NCBI GenBank assembly: GCA_000149265.1
Contig: CH003381.1
Span: 578,106-642,105, forward strand
Length of the DNA stretch: 64,000 nucleotides
Origin: Ciona savignyi
Taxonomy: Eukaryota > Chordata > Ascidiacea > Phlebobranchia > Cionidae
Direction: 5' to 3'
The notes under the pieces were generated by a model that was given only the letters and a program-made list of their open reading frames with translations, did no database searches and had not been told where the DNA came from. Below, one piece after another: positions 1 through 11,974 of this stretch; positions within the stretch are counted from its first letter, which is position 1, and every line of letters starts with the position of its first letter. Position numbers and translations under genes: made by a program.

Positions 1-211
1 ATTGGATAGAATGTGTATATAGTTGCATGGCAATACTAATTCTTGGGTTATACATGACAACACTCAAAAAAATTTTTTATCATTATTAAATTTTTGTCTT
101 TTGCATTTCTATTGCCTGAAACTTGTTATTTCACAACAATTTGATTACCAGTATGATACTGGCAGTTTTATTAAACCTTTGTAACTTTATGTGGGTATAA
201 TTTTTTTATAG

Positions 212-3200
212 GTGGCAGGCGGTGGTTCTGCATTTGTGTCCCGCTTGCAAGTAAGTGTTGATGTGCTTTAACTGGTTTTAACTACTTCCTATCCTATTCA
301 CATAAAAACACTGATTTTAAACTTAGTAAAACACGTCAATACAAAGGTCATGGGTAAATGCAACAGAATTGAAACTAGACTAATGGCTATTTTGTTGTTT
401 TTTTACCGTGACTGAGTCATTATAAGATAAAATGTATGATCACCGACCTTTTAATATTATGTTGTAGAATATTATATGCTTTACAACCAAAATGACAGCC
501 AGGTTGGCAAAGCCTATACTACGAATACAACCATTTACTAGTTTATTGTTTACCTATGTTTAGTTTTGTTTGCACTTTATGATATTATTTTTGTCTGAAT
601 AGATGAACATGGAGTTTTGGCCATTAATATGAGAATTACTTTGAATACACAAGTGTTTCTGTATACGCAGCATACTGTATTGTTTATGTAGGGATATCAT
701 ACACCATTCATATTAAACTTTAATGTAAGGTTTAACATCCACGTGATTTTTTCCCCTAACTTGCAATATGTCTAATCACTGACTTGTTTTAACTACTGTA
801 GTTTTTCCGTTTTATCCTGTCTCCTTAATTTAAAAGAATTGTTCTATTCTTCTTTATTGTAACGAAGGAGCAAAAAATAAACTAAACTAAACTAAATAAA
901 TTTGTAGTAACGTAGATATAAATGTATTGTTATACAAATACAGCTGAACTAAACAGAGATATTGTTTAATAAAGCATACTTTAAAAATGTAGTACGCATT
1001 AAAATAATATGTTGGAATTTTTGGTTAAGGCTTTAATGCCCTGATATAGTGATTAATCCATATAAAACCAGTTACTTCTAAACTGCTTAGTTAATTGTGT
1101 GTTGTTATGATTGTTTTTTGTATTTACTATGTAGGCTACCCAATATTCTACAGTATTTTATTTAAGCAAACCACTCAATTGATATTTCTTGTTAATGACG
1201 GAAAAGTGTAGTTTTCCATTATTTAATACTAGGGCAAAAAATACTGAACAAATTAAACTAAGTGCATTAAAAATGGCTATTTTAAAAATAAAGCACATTG
1301 TAATATCTTTGATGGCCTATCTACATCGCCTGGCCACATGCTGTTTATTTGATTGTTTTTAAAAAAAATTATTACAAGGAAAGGTCATTGCCTAATTGCA
1401 CAAATATTGCCAAAGTTTTTCTGTGATTTGATGAACAACATTGTTTCGAACACTTCTTTTTATTACCATAAAGAAAAGTACATTGATTTTATAATAAGTG
1501 CTAGCCAAGGGTCAGAATCAAACTCTTGTGTTGGATAAACTCACCCATGCTCTGTCTAGTGATCTACTAAGGCAAAAAAACATAAATCAGGACTATTAAA
1601 AAAAAATTTGGAAAACTTGAAAAAACGGCAAAACGAACAGTCGTTAGAACACGTCTAAAACAAGCAATAAAGTATTAAAATTCTGTAAAATTAGACATGG
1701 CCGCTCAACCCAAATAAAAAATTACTAAAAAATAATCAATTGTTTATAAAACAAAAATTACACTATTACACTAAGCCTCGAAGAAAAGTGTGCGGTAAAG
1801 AAACCCGTGCAATGGGGAGTCATCTTTAGGAGAAGGGGTGGCCCGGAAAATGGGCCACAGTTAGGGATGCACAATAAAGAATTTCGAATCTTAAAAGGAA
1901 TATTATAATGTATCATTTGAATGCAGGGCGTACAGCAAGCGATTTGTGATCAACTAATTAGAATTGAAGCTTCAAAACCGAATGCAAGAGTGGCTTTGGT
2001 TACTTTTTGTAATGTGGTAAGTTAATCTGTGAATTGACACAACATTTGAATCGGATTTAGCCATTAAACAGTATGGAACCAACTCTAAGTAGACCATTTA
2101 AAACAGCATTTTTATTTGATAAAACTAGTAAATGAAAGTAAAAATTTTATCCTGTGTTACGATTTCATTATCAAAGTCACACAATAAAAAAGTTCTGTCA
2201 CAAACTATTGCCGTTTTGTTAAAAACTCGACCATGATTTACTTTACTTGACCTTAGTTATTAGAATTCGAAGTAGTGACCGATTAAAATCTTTATTTATC
2301 GACCCTTTAATCCCATACTGGGACAACACCATGACACATATTTGTTAAGAAGAGATTGGATAAAAGTATCACTTTGTTTAAAACCCAACAATTGAACCAA
2401 TGTGTCTCCTGTTGCTCTAACCATAACCTGTATATTGTTCTGCTCTGCCAACAATTGAACAGTACAAAAGTGGGGTTAGGATTTTAAATGAAATAACCAA
2501 TTTAAAAGGCACTCTGTAGGTTTAATTTGTTATTCTACTTGTTGACTTTTCTTTTTGTATGTGCCGATACCTTTTTTTATTTATATTCCTGTGATAACTA
2601 ACCTTTCACTGCTGATTCTCCAACTTTGTGTGTTTAAACAGTTCAAATTAAAAAAATAAGAGCACAGCATTATAGTGGTGTTTAAGATCATGGTTATACA
2701 AGCAAAACCAACACAAATCGTTATGATCTGTGTCCCATCGATGTGGGAATTTGTATTATAGCATTCCCAGCTCCATATTGGCCAACCAGTGTTGCAATTT
2801 CCAAAAAAATCCAATTTCTCTAACACATCCACACATCAGGTCCAGGCTTTAGGAGACGGCTCGCCAAATAATGTTAAAAACTTCAGTGATTTTGAACTCT
2901 TCGATTTCGACTACTTGTTCAACTTTGGCAGAACTGCCACCCTCCCATCCCCCATCACTGGTACCAGGATACAGCTAAGCAGAGCTATAAACAAGTAAGC
3001 CCCATTTCTTCATTCTACCTTCAGATATTTTTAAAACTTTAAAACCCCCACAATGTTATATCAGAGCTTGATTTTTATTGAACACAGCAAAACCAATGCA
3101 ATTACAGATACAATATTTTGTCTATTTCCTTTAACAGTATCCGATCTGTAAACATTTAATTATGTAAAATCATTTGAACTGGATTTCCCCAATACATTGC

Positions 3201-6200
3201 TATAATAACAAGGTTAAAACGTGACGTCTTATGTGTTCTTTAGCACAAGGAATTTTCTTATTAAGTTTCCATCAATAAACGTATACAACATGATTTAATA
3301 CCTTTCATATTGTTGTATTTGTTGCATTCCGTGCTTAAGCTGAAAACTGAACTGTAAAATTCAAAAACGTCATTCTTTTAAAGTAATATAAGAAAAACAC
3401 AATTAAAGGGGGCAATTTAATATGATTCAATAAACGAAAAGTGCTCACAACATTGGTTTTATACCCATTATAGTGTTTTTACAGGATTTGTGCTACTAAT
3501 TAAATATTGTTGAAGTACTTGTCAAAATTTTTACTTTTTTTCTTTTAAGATTTAGTTTTTATTTTAAAGAAACGTAACACAGATTGGAAAAAAATGTAAA
3601 GCGTGACAGAACATAATGGTTGGTTCATAGTACAGTGCAGTCGGTCTTAAAGCAAGTTAAACTCCACAAAGGAAATCATCAAATTACCTTGTAACTGGAG
3701 CTAGGTTAAGGCAGAGAAAACGAATGCTAAGTGGCTTGCACAAAGACACAACCAAATCTCGACGGTTTTAATTCCACTACTTTATGGATAATGTTCTAAC
3801 ATGCTACCAATGAGATACCTGGCGAGATAGATAGATCAAATTGGGGGCATACCATGTATCAGTTGACTTACAAAACACCATTGAAATAGATTTGTTATCA
3901 ATAAACTAGTTACTTGGTTTATTATTTGTTATATTATATCATGTTCTGCAGTTTAAAGGCAAGTGGTGGAACAGCGCTGGGGCCAGCTCTACTGTACTCC
4001 ACTGCCCTTGCCTCCCAACGACCTGGATCGCAGGTGCTGGTCTTCATTTATCTTTCGTTTTAAAATTGGTGCTCCATTGTTATTTATGGCGATGCAGGAG
4101 AATGTGGAAGTCGGTGAATCAGGATAACGCATGCACATACTGGGATTGCTTGTTGAAATGGAGTGAATGTATACGATATAGGACAGAAATAGGATATTCA
4201 TGTTAACCCTGTGAATGGGAAAACCAAGGGGGCTAGCACACAGCTAATTGTCAGATCACCCTGCGTCTACCGTCGGGTTACCTAAGCTATTGTAGTGTGT
4301 TGTGTATGATTCATATGTTCCTTTAATTTAGTAGAACCCATTAATCCGCTGAATTCATAAAATGTCGTTAAGTGCATTTCCCAAGAACAAAATTGACTAG
4401 CCAGTGACCAGATTGAAAGGCGACGCACTAATCAATCGGACATGATGTACAAACTTGTGAGAAGAATCCTTTGATAGAAAGAAAGCTATCAGAGTCAACG
4501 CATGGAACAAATCATCCTTAAAATAATTTAACAATATTGATTTAAAAAACACATGCTTTGTTTGGTAAAGTCGTAAGTTCTGCTATTTGACTATTAAAAC
4601 ACTACTTTCTTCAGGTGATAGTATGTACAGATGGACGGGCAAATGTTGGACTCGGGAGTTTGGAGACCGAGGATGCGTATCAGATGTGTCATTACTTCTA
4701 TGGACAAACCACAGACGCTGCTATAAAACACGGGTGCGTTTTTCTGGTAAAAAGATTTGAATAATAATTAAATGTAAAATTCATTTGGATTCTACCAATT
4801 CAAAATGAACTGCTCTTAGTGGAACAAAATTACTTTTATTTAGACATTGGTTTTAAAACTGTAGATAAGGCAGTGAAGTTCTAAGAAAATTGTGATATCC
4901 TTTACGAAGGATCCGTCAGGAGAAAACTAAAAGGAGGAAAGGAGGAAACTGCACAATAAAATAAAGATTAGGGCATTAGAGTTAGTTTTAAACATGTGGT
5001 TCGAGTTATGGTTAGTTTTGGGGTTAAAGTTAGTATAAGGCTAGGGTTAAAATAAGTTTCCATAGTTTTAGTAAGCAGTTTCCCTCTTTTCGTGTTTTCC
5101 TCCTTCCCTCCTTTTAGTGTTGCCCTATCCATTATGAAGTCACATTTTGCAGCATGCCACATAATGTAATGTTTCCTGCCGGTATTGTTTGTTGATATAT
5201 TGTAACTTACAAATTCACTGCATAAAAACGATTCCTATCTATCTTTCCCAGTGTGATTGTGTCCATGATGAGTATTGGTGGGACCGACTGTAGATTGGTG
5301 GAGGTGGGGAAAGTGGCCAACACAACTGCTGGCAAGGTGGGTGCTACCAACTTGACTGTGTATTCTACATGCGCATATATTAAAGTACTTTATATCAGTG
5401 CTCCACAACTTTTTTTTCACTCGAGGCACATTTTCAAACTTACTTAATTTGACGTCACATTGCAGTCAAAATTATACAATGTGAGGTCTTCTGACAAGCT
5501 GTAAACATTTAATGTTATATAAAATGAAGTGTCTAATAGCCTTAATTATCAAATTTTAAAAACTATTTTTTTGCTTGATAAAAGTGTGTTTAAAAAATTA
5601 TTATTATTTTCCCGCGGCACACCTAGAATTGTCTTGCGGCATGGTAGTGCGTCCCAGTACACTGGGTGCGAAGCACTGCTCTATATAATACTCAAGGTTC
5701 TTTCCATAGAAGTAAAATAAAAGGCATTAACACTCAAAATGCCCATTGTCTACTAAGAAGTTTCCAGAGCTACGGCAGTGTGTTCATTCATAGATACACC
5801 CATAATTTTGAAACTTCCAATCTAATCCAGTAGGTTGCAGCAACATCTGATAAATGTCTCACAAGACACAACATTACAGTGTAGAGGTCAGGATGTAGAC
5901 TTGAGTGGTATTCACATATAACTGCGGTGTTAAACTGCCTAACCTTTATGCTTTGTGGGTTTACGAAATAACTATATAACACGGTGGTTTTACACTAACT
6001 TGTCCAGCATTCCCAATTACTAATTAGACGAACAGATGGTTGATTGAAAATTCTTTTGCTGTAATGTTTACTTAGCTCTTTGGTGATACAAGTGCAAATA
6101 TTGGATTTTTCTCGATCCTATTCAAACAGATTGGTGAAAATTTATTGTAACGAATACTAAACATATAGTCTGGTTGCTGTAGAGATTGTATTAAGTTTGT

Positions 6201-9200
6201 GTTCTGAAATACTAATTTTTCAATTCTGGGGATATAAATGGGCATCTTAACTCCTATTTCATCTTTAGGTGAGCATCGTGGACTTAGAAAACATCTCCCA
6301 AAGTTTCCATGACATTTTATCTGAATCCGTGCTCGCTACTCAAGTTAGTGTGGAACTCAGCACCCACAAGCACTTGTGAGTGAATTTTGAAGTCAGTTCA
6401 AAATTGTAAAACATTGAAACTTAAAAAAATCGAAATCTTTAAGCTTTTCACAATGACTAAGTGTTTTTTTGTTTAATGTTTATTCAAATTTATTTCAATT
6501 TGTTTATTTTTCTAATTGTTTACCGATGACAAATAGGTTATCAAGTTACATGTTGCTCAGCCTAATATAGTACAGAAAATGTTGCCTCTTGGCATTTAGG
6601 GTAACTTTGCCATCTGTACCCTTTACCGATAATTTACCAAGTATCCCACAGACGGTGCCAAAATAACATAACTACCTCATAGATTCCTGCAAAATCGAAA
6701 GGAAGTGACAGGTTGCAACATTGATCAGTTTGTGGGCAACATAACCAATCAATCAGAGATCACTTTCAGATATGGTATAAATAAACAAGGTACTTTTTAA
6801 TTGTGAACTGGTTGCATAATTTAACTTAAATCAATGTATCAAGTTTGTTTTGTTTTTGTAAGTACCCATCAGTTTGCTTAAACTTACCCGTACTTGTATT
6901 TTTCCTTTTCGTGTTGTCTTAACTTTGTCCAGCTAATATGCTCAAGCGGTAAGAGCATCAGTAGTTTTAACAACTAAAAGGTTTCATGACTGAAACAAGC
7001 TGCTGATTAGATTTGTATTCCTGCAACTACGCTCCTAACAGACTTGGCCAAAACCCAGAGGAATATTGGGTTATAAAAGTAAAGGAACGTTTAATCCAAA
7101 ATATAACATACTACAATACTTAGTGTCTGCATTAAAAGGTTTAAGTTACAACACAAACTTAACTAACATCAACGCAAAATCAACAAAGGGAAATTTAAAT
7201 AGAAGCGGTAAGCTGTATAGCACCATAAGTGTACAAATAAATAAATACAAGAGAATTAATAAAAACATATAGTTGCATAACTGTTTTTAATTGTATTTTG
7301 TAAATTAACAAGCAAAAAGGGCGAAAAATAAAACACTTCCAATAATACTTTCAACGAATACACACCTTAAACTCGCTTTTTACAGAATTACAGGGAATTC
7401 CCCCACCCCAAAGAGCCCCCTTCCAGCTACGGATAAAATATCGGTCACCATCGGGCAGTATATGTATGAGGGTTTTGACCCAAGATCGACCGGTCACTGA
7501 AAGCAGGATGATAGCAGAGATGGATATGAACCCAGCTGTTATTGGTGAGTAAATATCTTAGGGCTGTATGATGATGGTATGTAGTAGGTGAACATATGTA
7601 CAATAAACTGCAACTGCTTCTTACATGGTTGGCGCGCACAAGATCATCTTATGAGTGTCTGTATGAAAACCCCCTTCTATTTTTCCATCCACAGCAATAA
7701 AACATGATTTTCCTATCCTACATTATGTTAACTTATTGCTGTAACATGTGTGCGCAAACAAAAGAACAAAGGGTAATTCTGGAAAGCAATTTTAAAATTA
7801 TGGTATTGTGAATAACTTATCATCAGAAAAAACTATCAGAAAAATGGACTGTGTAACAAACTTTAGCATGCAGAATTATATTACCCAAGCTCTTTTTGCC
7901 TTATATTGGACACCAATAAGTTTAAGCCATTACGTTAAGCCGACGGTGGGCGCGAGGTGATATGATGATTGCCCGTGTGTTAACCCCCTTGGTTTTTCCA
8001 TTTATAGGAATAAACATGAATATTCTATCCTATCCTATGCATTCCACCAAGGTTGACGAAACCCACTTCACCCCCAGGTACCTTCGCCACACAATACGCT
8101 GCACAACTCGCATTGGATGGGGAAGTGGATGAGGCAAAGGAACTGACACAAGCTCACAAGGATTTGATCGGACGGGGCATGTAAGTGGGTGATATGTTTA
8201 CCACCGGAATGGGATAATCAATGTGGTGCTGTAACATGGGCAGGCGTATTACCAACCGTGGCATTACCAGAGCTATTGCAGTGTGTTAATTTTGATATTG
8301 CTACTTTTTTTACCTGAATAATCAACTGTTCACACAGAATCCACAAAGTTTTTTGCCCTACAAGTGATGAGCCCATCCTGGGTTCGAAACTAAGCTCGGT
8401 ATAAAAAACACAAAAAAAACTAAGAATTAAATCAGGGGTGGGCAACATACGGCTCGCAGGCCGGGTCCGGCCCGTGAAGGGATTCCGACCGGCCCCCAGA
8501 CTGTATCTAACAATAACCTGTAACATGGCCCTGGTCCGGCCCGCTGTCTGTATCCAACCACACACTAATGTAGTCCGACGTATCATTCCTATAAGTTGGC
8601 TATCGCTCTACTCTTACCGCACTGTTATTGCGAGTTGGTGAAATAAACAATTGCCTTAGTGAACAAACAATTGGGTTAGCACATGGAAACTGTGGCAATA
8701 ATTTAGTGAATAAATATGTGGTTAAGTTATTGAATATTATTTATCTAATAATCCGGCCCACCAAGAACTTAATTTTTCCACATCTGGCCCGCCAACTAGA
8801 AAAGTTGCCCACCCCTGAATTAAATTATAAACAAGTATTCTACTAATATGCTAAATGACCTCGCTAGCTTTGGATCCAAGCGATGTCTGTAAAGCTGGTT
8901 GCCTGTGTAAGCAAGCCACCAAACCCCTGATCTATGATCCATATGACTACCTCCAAATTTGCAGGAATCTGAAAAGTCAGGCAGCGGGAGCAAAAGCACA
9001 ATCGGAGCAAATTTATGAGTCGGTCCAGAAAAGAATGGACAACATCACCGAGGAATTAGCAAAGGTAATATTAAGATGATACAAGAGGGATAATACATAG
9101 TGCTTGTGCATTATGTTGGACACCTAATTACATGTTAATTTATTCAAATTTTTATTCTGCTTACAAACCAGTACTTTAACTTGATTAAGGAAACGCAATT

Positions 9201-11294
9201 AACCATGAGAATTTTGATCTGAGGTAATCTGACAAAGCTCAAGTGATAAATTTTGTTTATTTCCATTTATAAGTGATACACATTGACACCTTCACCAGGA
9301 TAAATTGATCTGATCCTCAGGTTGACACCTCCTCTTCATATGGCTCGATAGAGGAGGAAGAGTCGTATGAAGATGTGAATGTTGATCAATCGCTGGGTGA
9401 TGACGAGGTTTATGAGAGATTGCCGCACCAAGCTGTTGGACCTCACTCCACCAATGTAAGTCACTTGAGATTGTGTTAACCATAAGTCGAATGGCTTCAT
9501 GACAAACTGGAATATTTAAGTAAAAAAAATTGTCCCGTCTTTATAACTCTGTTTGACAGATTAGTCTGGTGGATTCAGCTGAAATCTTGCAGGTTCAAAA
9601 CTTGTCAGTTGTATCCTTGGACAAGGCACTTTATGGTCATTGCCTGAACCCAGTGGATTAATGGGTTTTACTAAATTAAAATAATATGTCATACACAACG
9701 CACTGAAATAGCTCCGATGACCCGAACGTGGGCGCGATGTGATCTGACGATTGCCCGTGTGTTAACCCCCTTGGTTTTCTCATTTACAAGGATAAACATG
9801 AATATCCTATTCTTTGTCATATTTGCCCTTGCACAAAGTAATCTGATAATTGCCTCTGTAATAACTTTCGTTTCTCATTCCCAAAGATAGAACTTGAAAA
9901 AATCTTAACCAAATCAAATAATTCAAGGAATAAATAAAAAAATTAAATGTTTACTTATTTTAATAGCTTGGGCGATTTGACTAACATTTTCCTTGATATT
10001 GATAGAAAATTCTGAAATTTAACTTGAAATTTATCAATTAAACAAAGGCCAATGGTCAGATGTTTATTCTGTTTGTTTTTTTAAAACCAGTTTTTACCAT
10101 GCATGTGGTACAAAATAATAATATAAATAATAAAAATATTAATAATAATATTTTGGTGACACTTAAAAATTAATCAGTCTTCGCATTGACTATAATGATT
10201 AGTGTTTATTTTTTGATTCATTTGGTTGATTAGTTTCAGTGGTGCATGTTTTCCACCACATATCGTCTTCGCCAAACCTATTCTACATGGTCTACTGTGC
10301 ACAAATCAGTGTTTGTAAGATATTCAGTCACACAACCTCTCAACCATGTTGTCCCCAGTTGCCTCCTGCACTGCCACCTAGAGGATACCAGGCAGGGAAG
10401 AGCAAATCCACATCTAGTATAACCAGCATGCTCACCAAAAAAATCCCTAAGGCAATCAAGATAAAGAAGGTAAGCTTTGATTTCACAATATTGTTTCACA
10501 CTATTTCTTCTAAGCTACATTCATAGTAATATGATTTAACTTATCTTTTTATTGGCACTTCATGACATAACCACCAATGCCTCACTTCACCTATGCTTCA
10601 TAAATTATATTTCCACTTTGACTGATTGTTTTTCTTCTTACTCATTGTATAGATCAACAGGCCATGCAATAAACATTCTTCCAGCTCTAAATTCTTAAGA
10701 ATTTGTCACTCCCCTTTGCAATTTTGTGTTTAAAGCTGAATTTGAAAACACCTTGCATGATCCAGATTGAATATTCTGCAGACTATATAATATGTGTATT
10801 TTAACGTTGTTTAACGATATCTGTGATTTTCGCTTAACCTATCTTATTTTCGGGGTAAAATACTTCCGTATTTTCTTACCCATGGATTAAATCCAAGTCA
10901 TACGATATCACCCTTAGTTGGCCTGCTCTTTTTCCTACCTTACTGAAACAAACACTCCCATGTTTAAACATATAATCAACCATGCAAATTGCAAGTTGTA
11001 TCCTAATTAAACTTAGCATGTTTGTCAGAGCAAAAAAACTTTGAAAAAAAGCCAATATTAAACATAGAATAAATCACTTTATGAAAATCTCCAAAGGAAC
11101 TACGTTATATTGGCTCTAAGTTTTATTTATTAAAAGTAACATAGAAATTCATTGGTTATGCTTCGAAGTTGTATCATATTTTCTCACAGAAAAAGAAAGC
11201 GACACCAGAAAACTACAAGGACGAAGTGGCTCAGAAAATGTTTTCATTCTCCAAGTTGTCAAGCAAATCTTTCATGCCAACCTTGGCATCATAA
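212..11294 (+). CDS. vWA-domain protein of the circularly permuted Ras (cpRAS) type, C-terminal 498 codons
   Basis: Fourteen exons join in one frame: 212-250, 1927-2016, 2840-2994, 3952-4033, 4615-4733, 5252-5336, 6269-6375, 6683-6789, 7386-7544, 8078-8180, 8965-9064, 9321-9455, 10359-10469, 11190-11294 (1497 nt, stop TAA). The 5' exons, including any GTPase domain, lie left of the window. The visible part carries the second half of a vWA/Sec23-24 trunk-like fold: VALVTFCNVVQALGDGS, then ASGGTALGPALLYS (the SGGT metal-site loop), then VIVCTDGRANVGLGSLE, then a GVIVSMMSIGGTDC strand. A beta-sandwich-like part (RAPFQLRIKYRSPSGSICMR) and a helical part (QYAAQLALDGEVDEAKEL) follow. The end is an acidic run (EEEESYED), a proline patch (LPPALPPRGY) and a lysine-rich tail. 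From memory of the family, this order matches the vWA half of cpRAS1-like proteins of Dictyostelium and invertebrates. A different vWA/Sec23-like protein remains possible because the Ras part is not seen. It is probably cytosolic, since no signal peptide or membrane segment is visible. Confidence 0.75.
835..900. repeat. fragment of the family C tail, opposite orientation
   Basis: Ends GGAGCAAAAAATAAACTAAACTAAACTAAATAAA, the inverse of the TTTAGTTTAGTTTATTTTTTGC start seen in copies 2 to 4. Only the tail region is recognisable. Confidence 0.5.
1568..1862. repeat. dispersed repeat family C, copy 1
   Basis: About 295 bp that match 19251-19572 over the whole length, including ACATAAATCAGGA, the core AACGAACAGTCGTTAGAACACGTCT, TTAGAC[AG]TGGCCGCT and CCGTGCAATGGGGGAGTC. 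The core is palindrome-like. No open frame is kept between copies. It is a dispersed non-coding repeat whose class I cannot fix; the tails made of TTTAGTTTAGTTTA in other copies suggest a retroposon end. Confidence 0.7.
4188..4442 (-). repeat. tRNA-derived SINE, minus orientation
   Basis: Reads ATAGGATATTCATG...GGGAAAACCAAGGGGG...CCGTCGGGTTACC...GTGTGTTGTGTATGATTC...CCATTAATCCGCTG...GACTAGCCAGTGACC...GAAAGGCGACGCACTAATCAATCGGA. This is the reverse complement of the SINE seen complete at 26208-26515. It sits between two vWA exons. Confidence 0.8.
4615..5336 (+). CDS. vWA core exons (TDG motif and following beta strand)
   Basis: Two exons, 4615-4733 and 5252-5336, carry the most diagnostic residues of the domain: the buried strand VIVCTDG, typical of vWA and Sec23/24 trunk domains, and the strand VIVSMMSIGGTDC. 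Splice phases agree (GG at the end of the first exon plus T of the next makes Gly). An open frame reads antisense through the second exon, but its lack of any family match marks it as a shadow. Confidence 0.8.
4926..5118. mobile_element. short inverted-repeat element (MITE-like)
   Basis: The left end reads ACTAAAAGGAGGAAAGG and the right end is its near-exact inverse (5' CCTTCCCTCCTTTTAGT). The interior holds degenerate GGTTAG/GTTAGT repeats. It lies inside an intron of the cpRAS-type gene and has no coding capacity. I could not identify a convincing target-site duplication. Confidence 0.55.
5396..5678. mobile_element. non-autonomous hAT-type DNA transposon, 283 bp
   Basis: The ends are inverted repeats, CAGTGCTCCACAAC on the left and GTGCGAAGCACTG on the right. 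Internal GCGGCACACCTAGAA-type sequence resembles ends of known animal hAT elements. Imperfect 8-bp target duplications flank it: CTTTATAT (5388-5395) and CTCTATAT (5679-5686), 7 of 8 identical. It sits in an intron. Confidence 0.72.
7935..8038 (+). repeat. SINE 3' fragment
   Basis: Only the last ~100 bp of the SINE remain: GCCGACGGTGGGCGCGAGGTGAT, CCCGTGTGTTAACCCCCTTGG and the tail AATATTCTATCCTATCCTAT. Confidence 0.8.
8362..8420 (+). repeat. second tRNA-like SINE family (copy 2, fragment)
   Basis: GTGATGAGCCCATCCTGGGTTCGAAACTAAGCTCGGTATAAAAAACAC shows the B-box-like GGTTCGAAACT and the same A-rich continuation as 13730-13780. Confidence 0.5.
8425..8825. mobile_element. non-autonomous hAT-type DNA transposon with perfect 8-bp target duplication
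   Basis: The element proper is 8433-8817 (385 bp). It begins CAGGGGTGGGCAAC and ends GTTGCCCACCCCTG, a perfect 14-bp terminal inverted repeat, and contains repeated CGGCCCG/GGCCCGCC motifs. The flanks AATTAAAT at 8425-8432 and 8818-8825 are identical, as expected for hAT insertion. There is no transposase; the two short open frames inside are spurious. The intact duplication suggests a fairly young copy. It lies in an intron of the cpRAS-type gene. Confidence 0.9.
9553..9822 (+). repeat. SINE, near full length
   Basis: Starts with the tRNA-like part (TTTGACAGATTAGTCTGGTGG), continues through CCTTGGACAAGGCACTTTATGG and the GGGCGCGATGTGATCTGACG block, and ends in the CCTATTCTTTG tail. It is in an intron of the cpRAS-type gene. 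Confidence 0.8.
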
Positions 11295-11871
11295 ACTTAA
11301 ATGGATTAATTCTATTTATTTATAGCTTAACAGACAACCTTTCTTTAATTCCTTACTATTCATCCAATCATTAAATCCACATTTCCGAAGTTAAGTTCAT
11401 GTTTTTGTAAACAAGTATATTCCCAATCATGATCACGTTACAACAAATATATTTACAACCTGTTTAAGCCAATCTGCGCAGATTAAATAATCCGATAGGT
11501 TTATTTTATTGTTTTCTTACCATCAAACTTCAGACAATGCACACTACCGTTTACATCAACATATTGTTCATATTAGTTTCCTCTCTTTCCTTGTAGAGTG
11601 CCTATTCTTTGACTATTCTTTCATGCTTTTTGGCAAACAGCATCACTTTGAAGTCACTATCCTTCTAACAAGCTAGGAGTTTCAGATATTTGGGATTCCA
11701 ACATTAGGTTCACAATGGGTTGAGTATACGATTCACCCGCATTGTGTGTGTAAGTTAGTGTGTTGCTTTTCATCCGTAATGTTGTAATATGGACTCATAT
11801 ATGTAGTGTGGGGTATCTATCCCTGCACTAAGTAAAGGTGTATCAACTAAAAGACCGTCTCCGTCTAATAC

Positions 11872-11974
11872 GACATAGTGTAATGGCTCCGATAACCTGA
11901 CATCACTCCTAGGTAATCTGAGGTTTGCTTTTGTGATAACGCCCTTGTGTTTTCCCTTTACGAGTATAAAACAC
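11872..11974 (+). repeat. diverged SINE 3' fragment
   Basis: TAATGGCTCCGATAACCTGACATCACTCCTAGGTAATCTGAGG...CCCTTGTGTTTTCCCTTTACGAGTATAAAACA follows the 3' half of the SINE with many changes. Confidence 0.6.

Noticed and set aside
4975..5065. Interstitial telomere repeat (GGTTAG-like units).
   Set aside because: Units are too irregular (GTTAGTTTT, GGGGTTAAAG, GCTAGGGTTAAAA) and lie inside the inverted-repeat element.
8218..8641. Overlapping 122- and 67-codon frames at the hAT-type element.
   Set aside because: They are open because of the GC-rich element ends and overlap on opposite strands; neither resembles a transposase.
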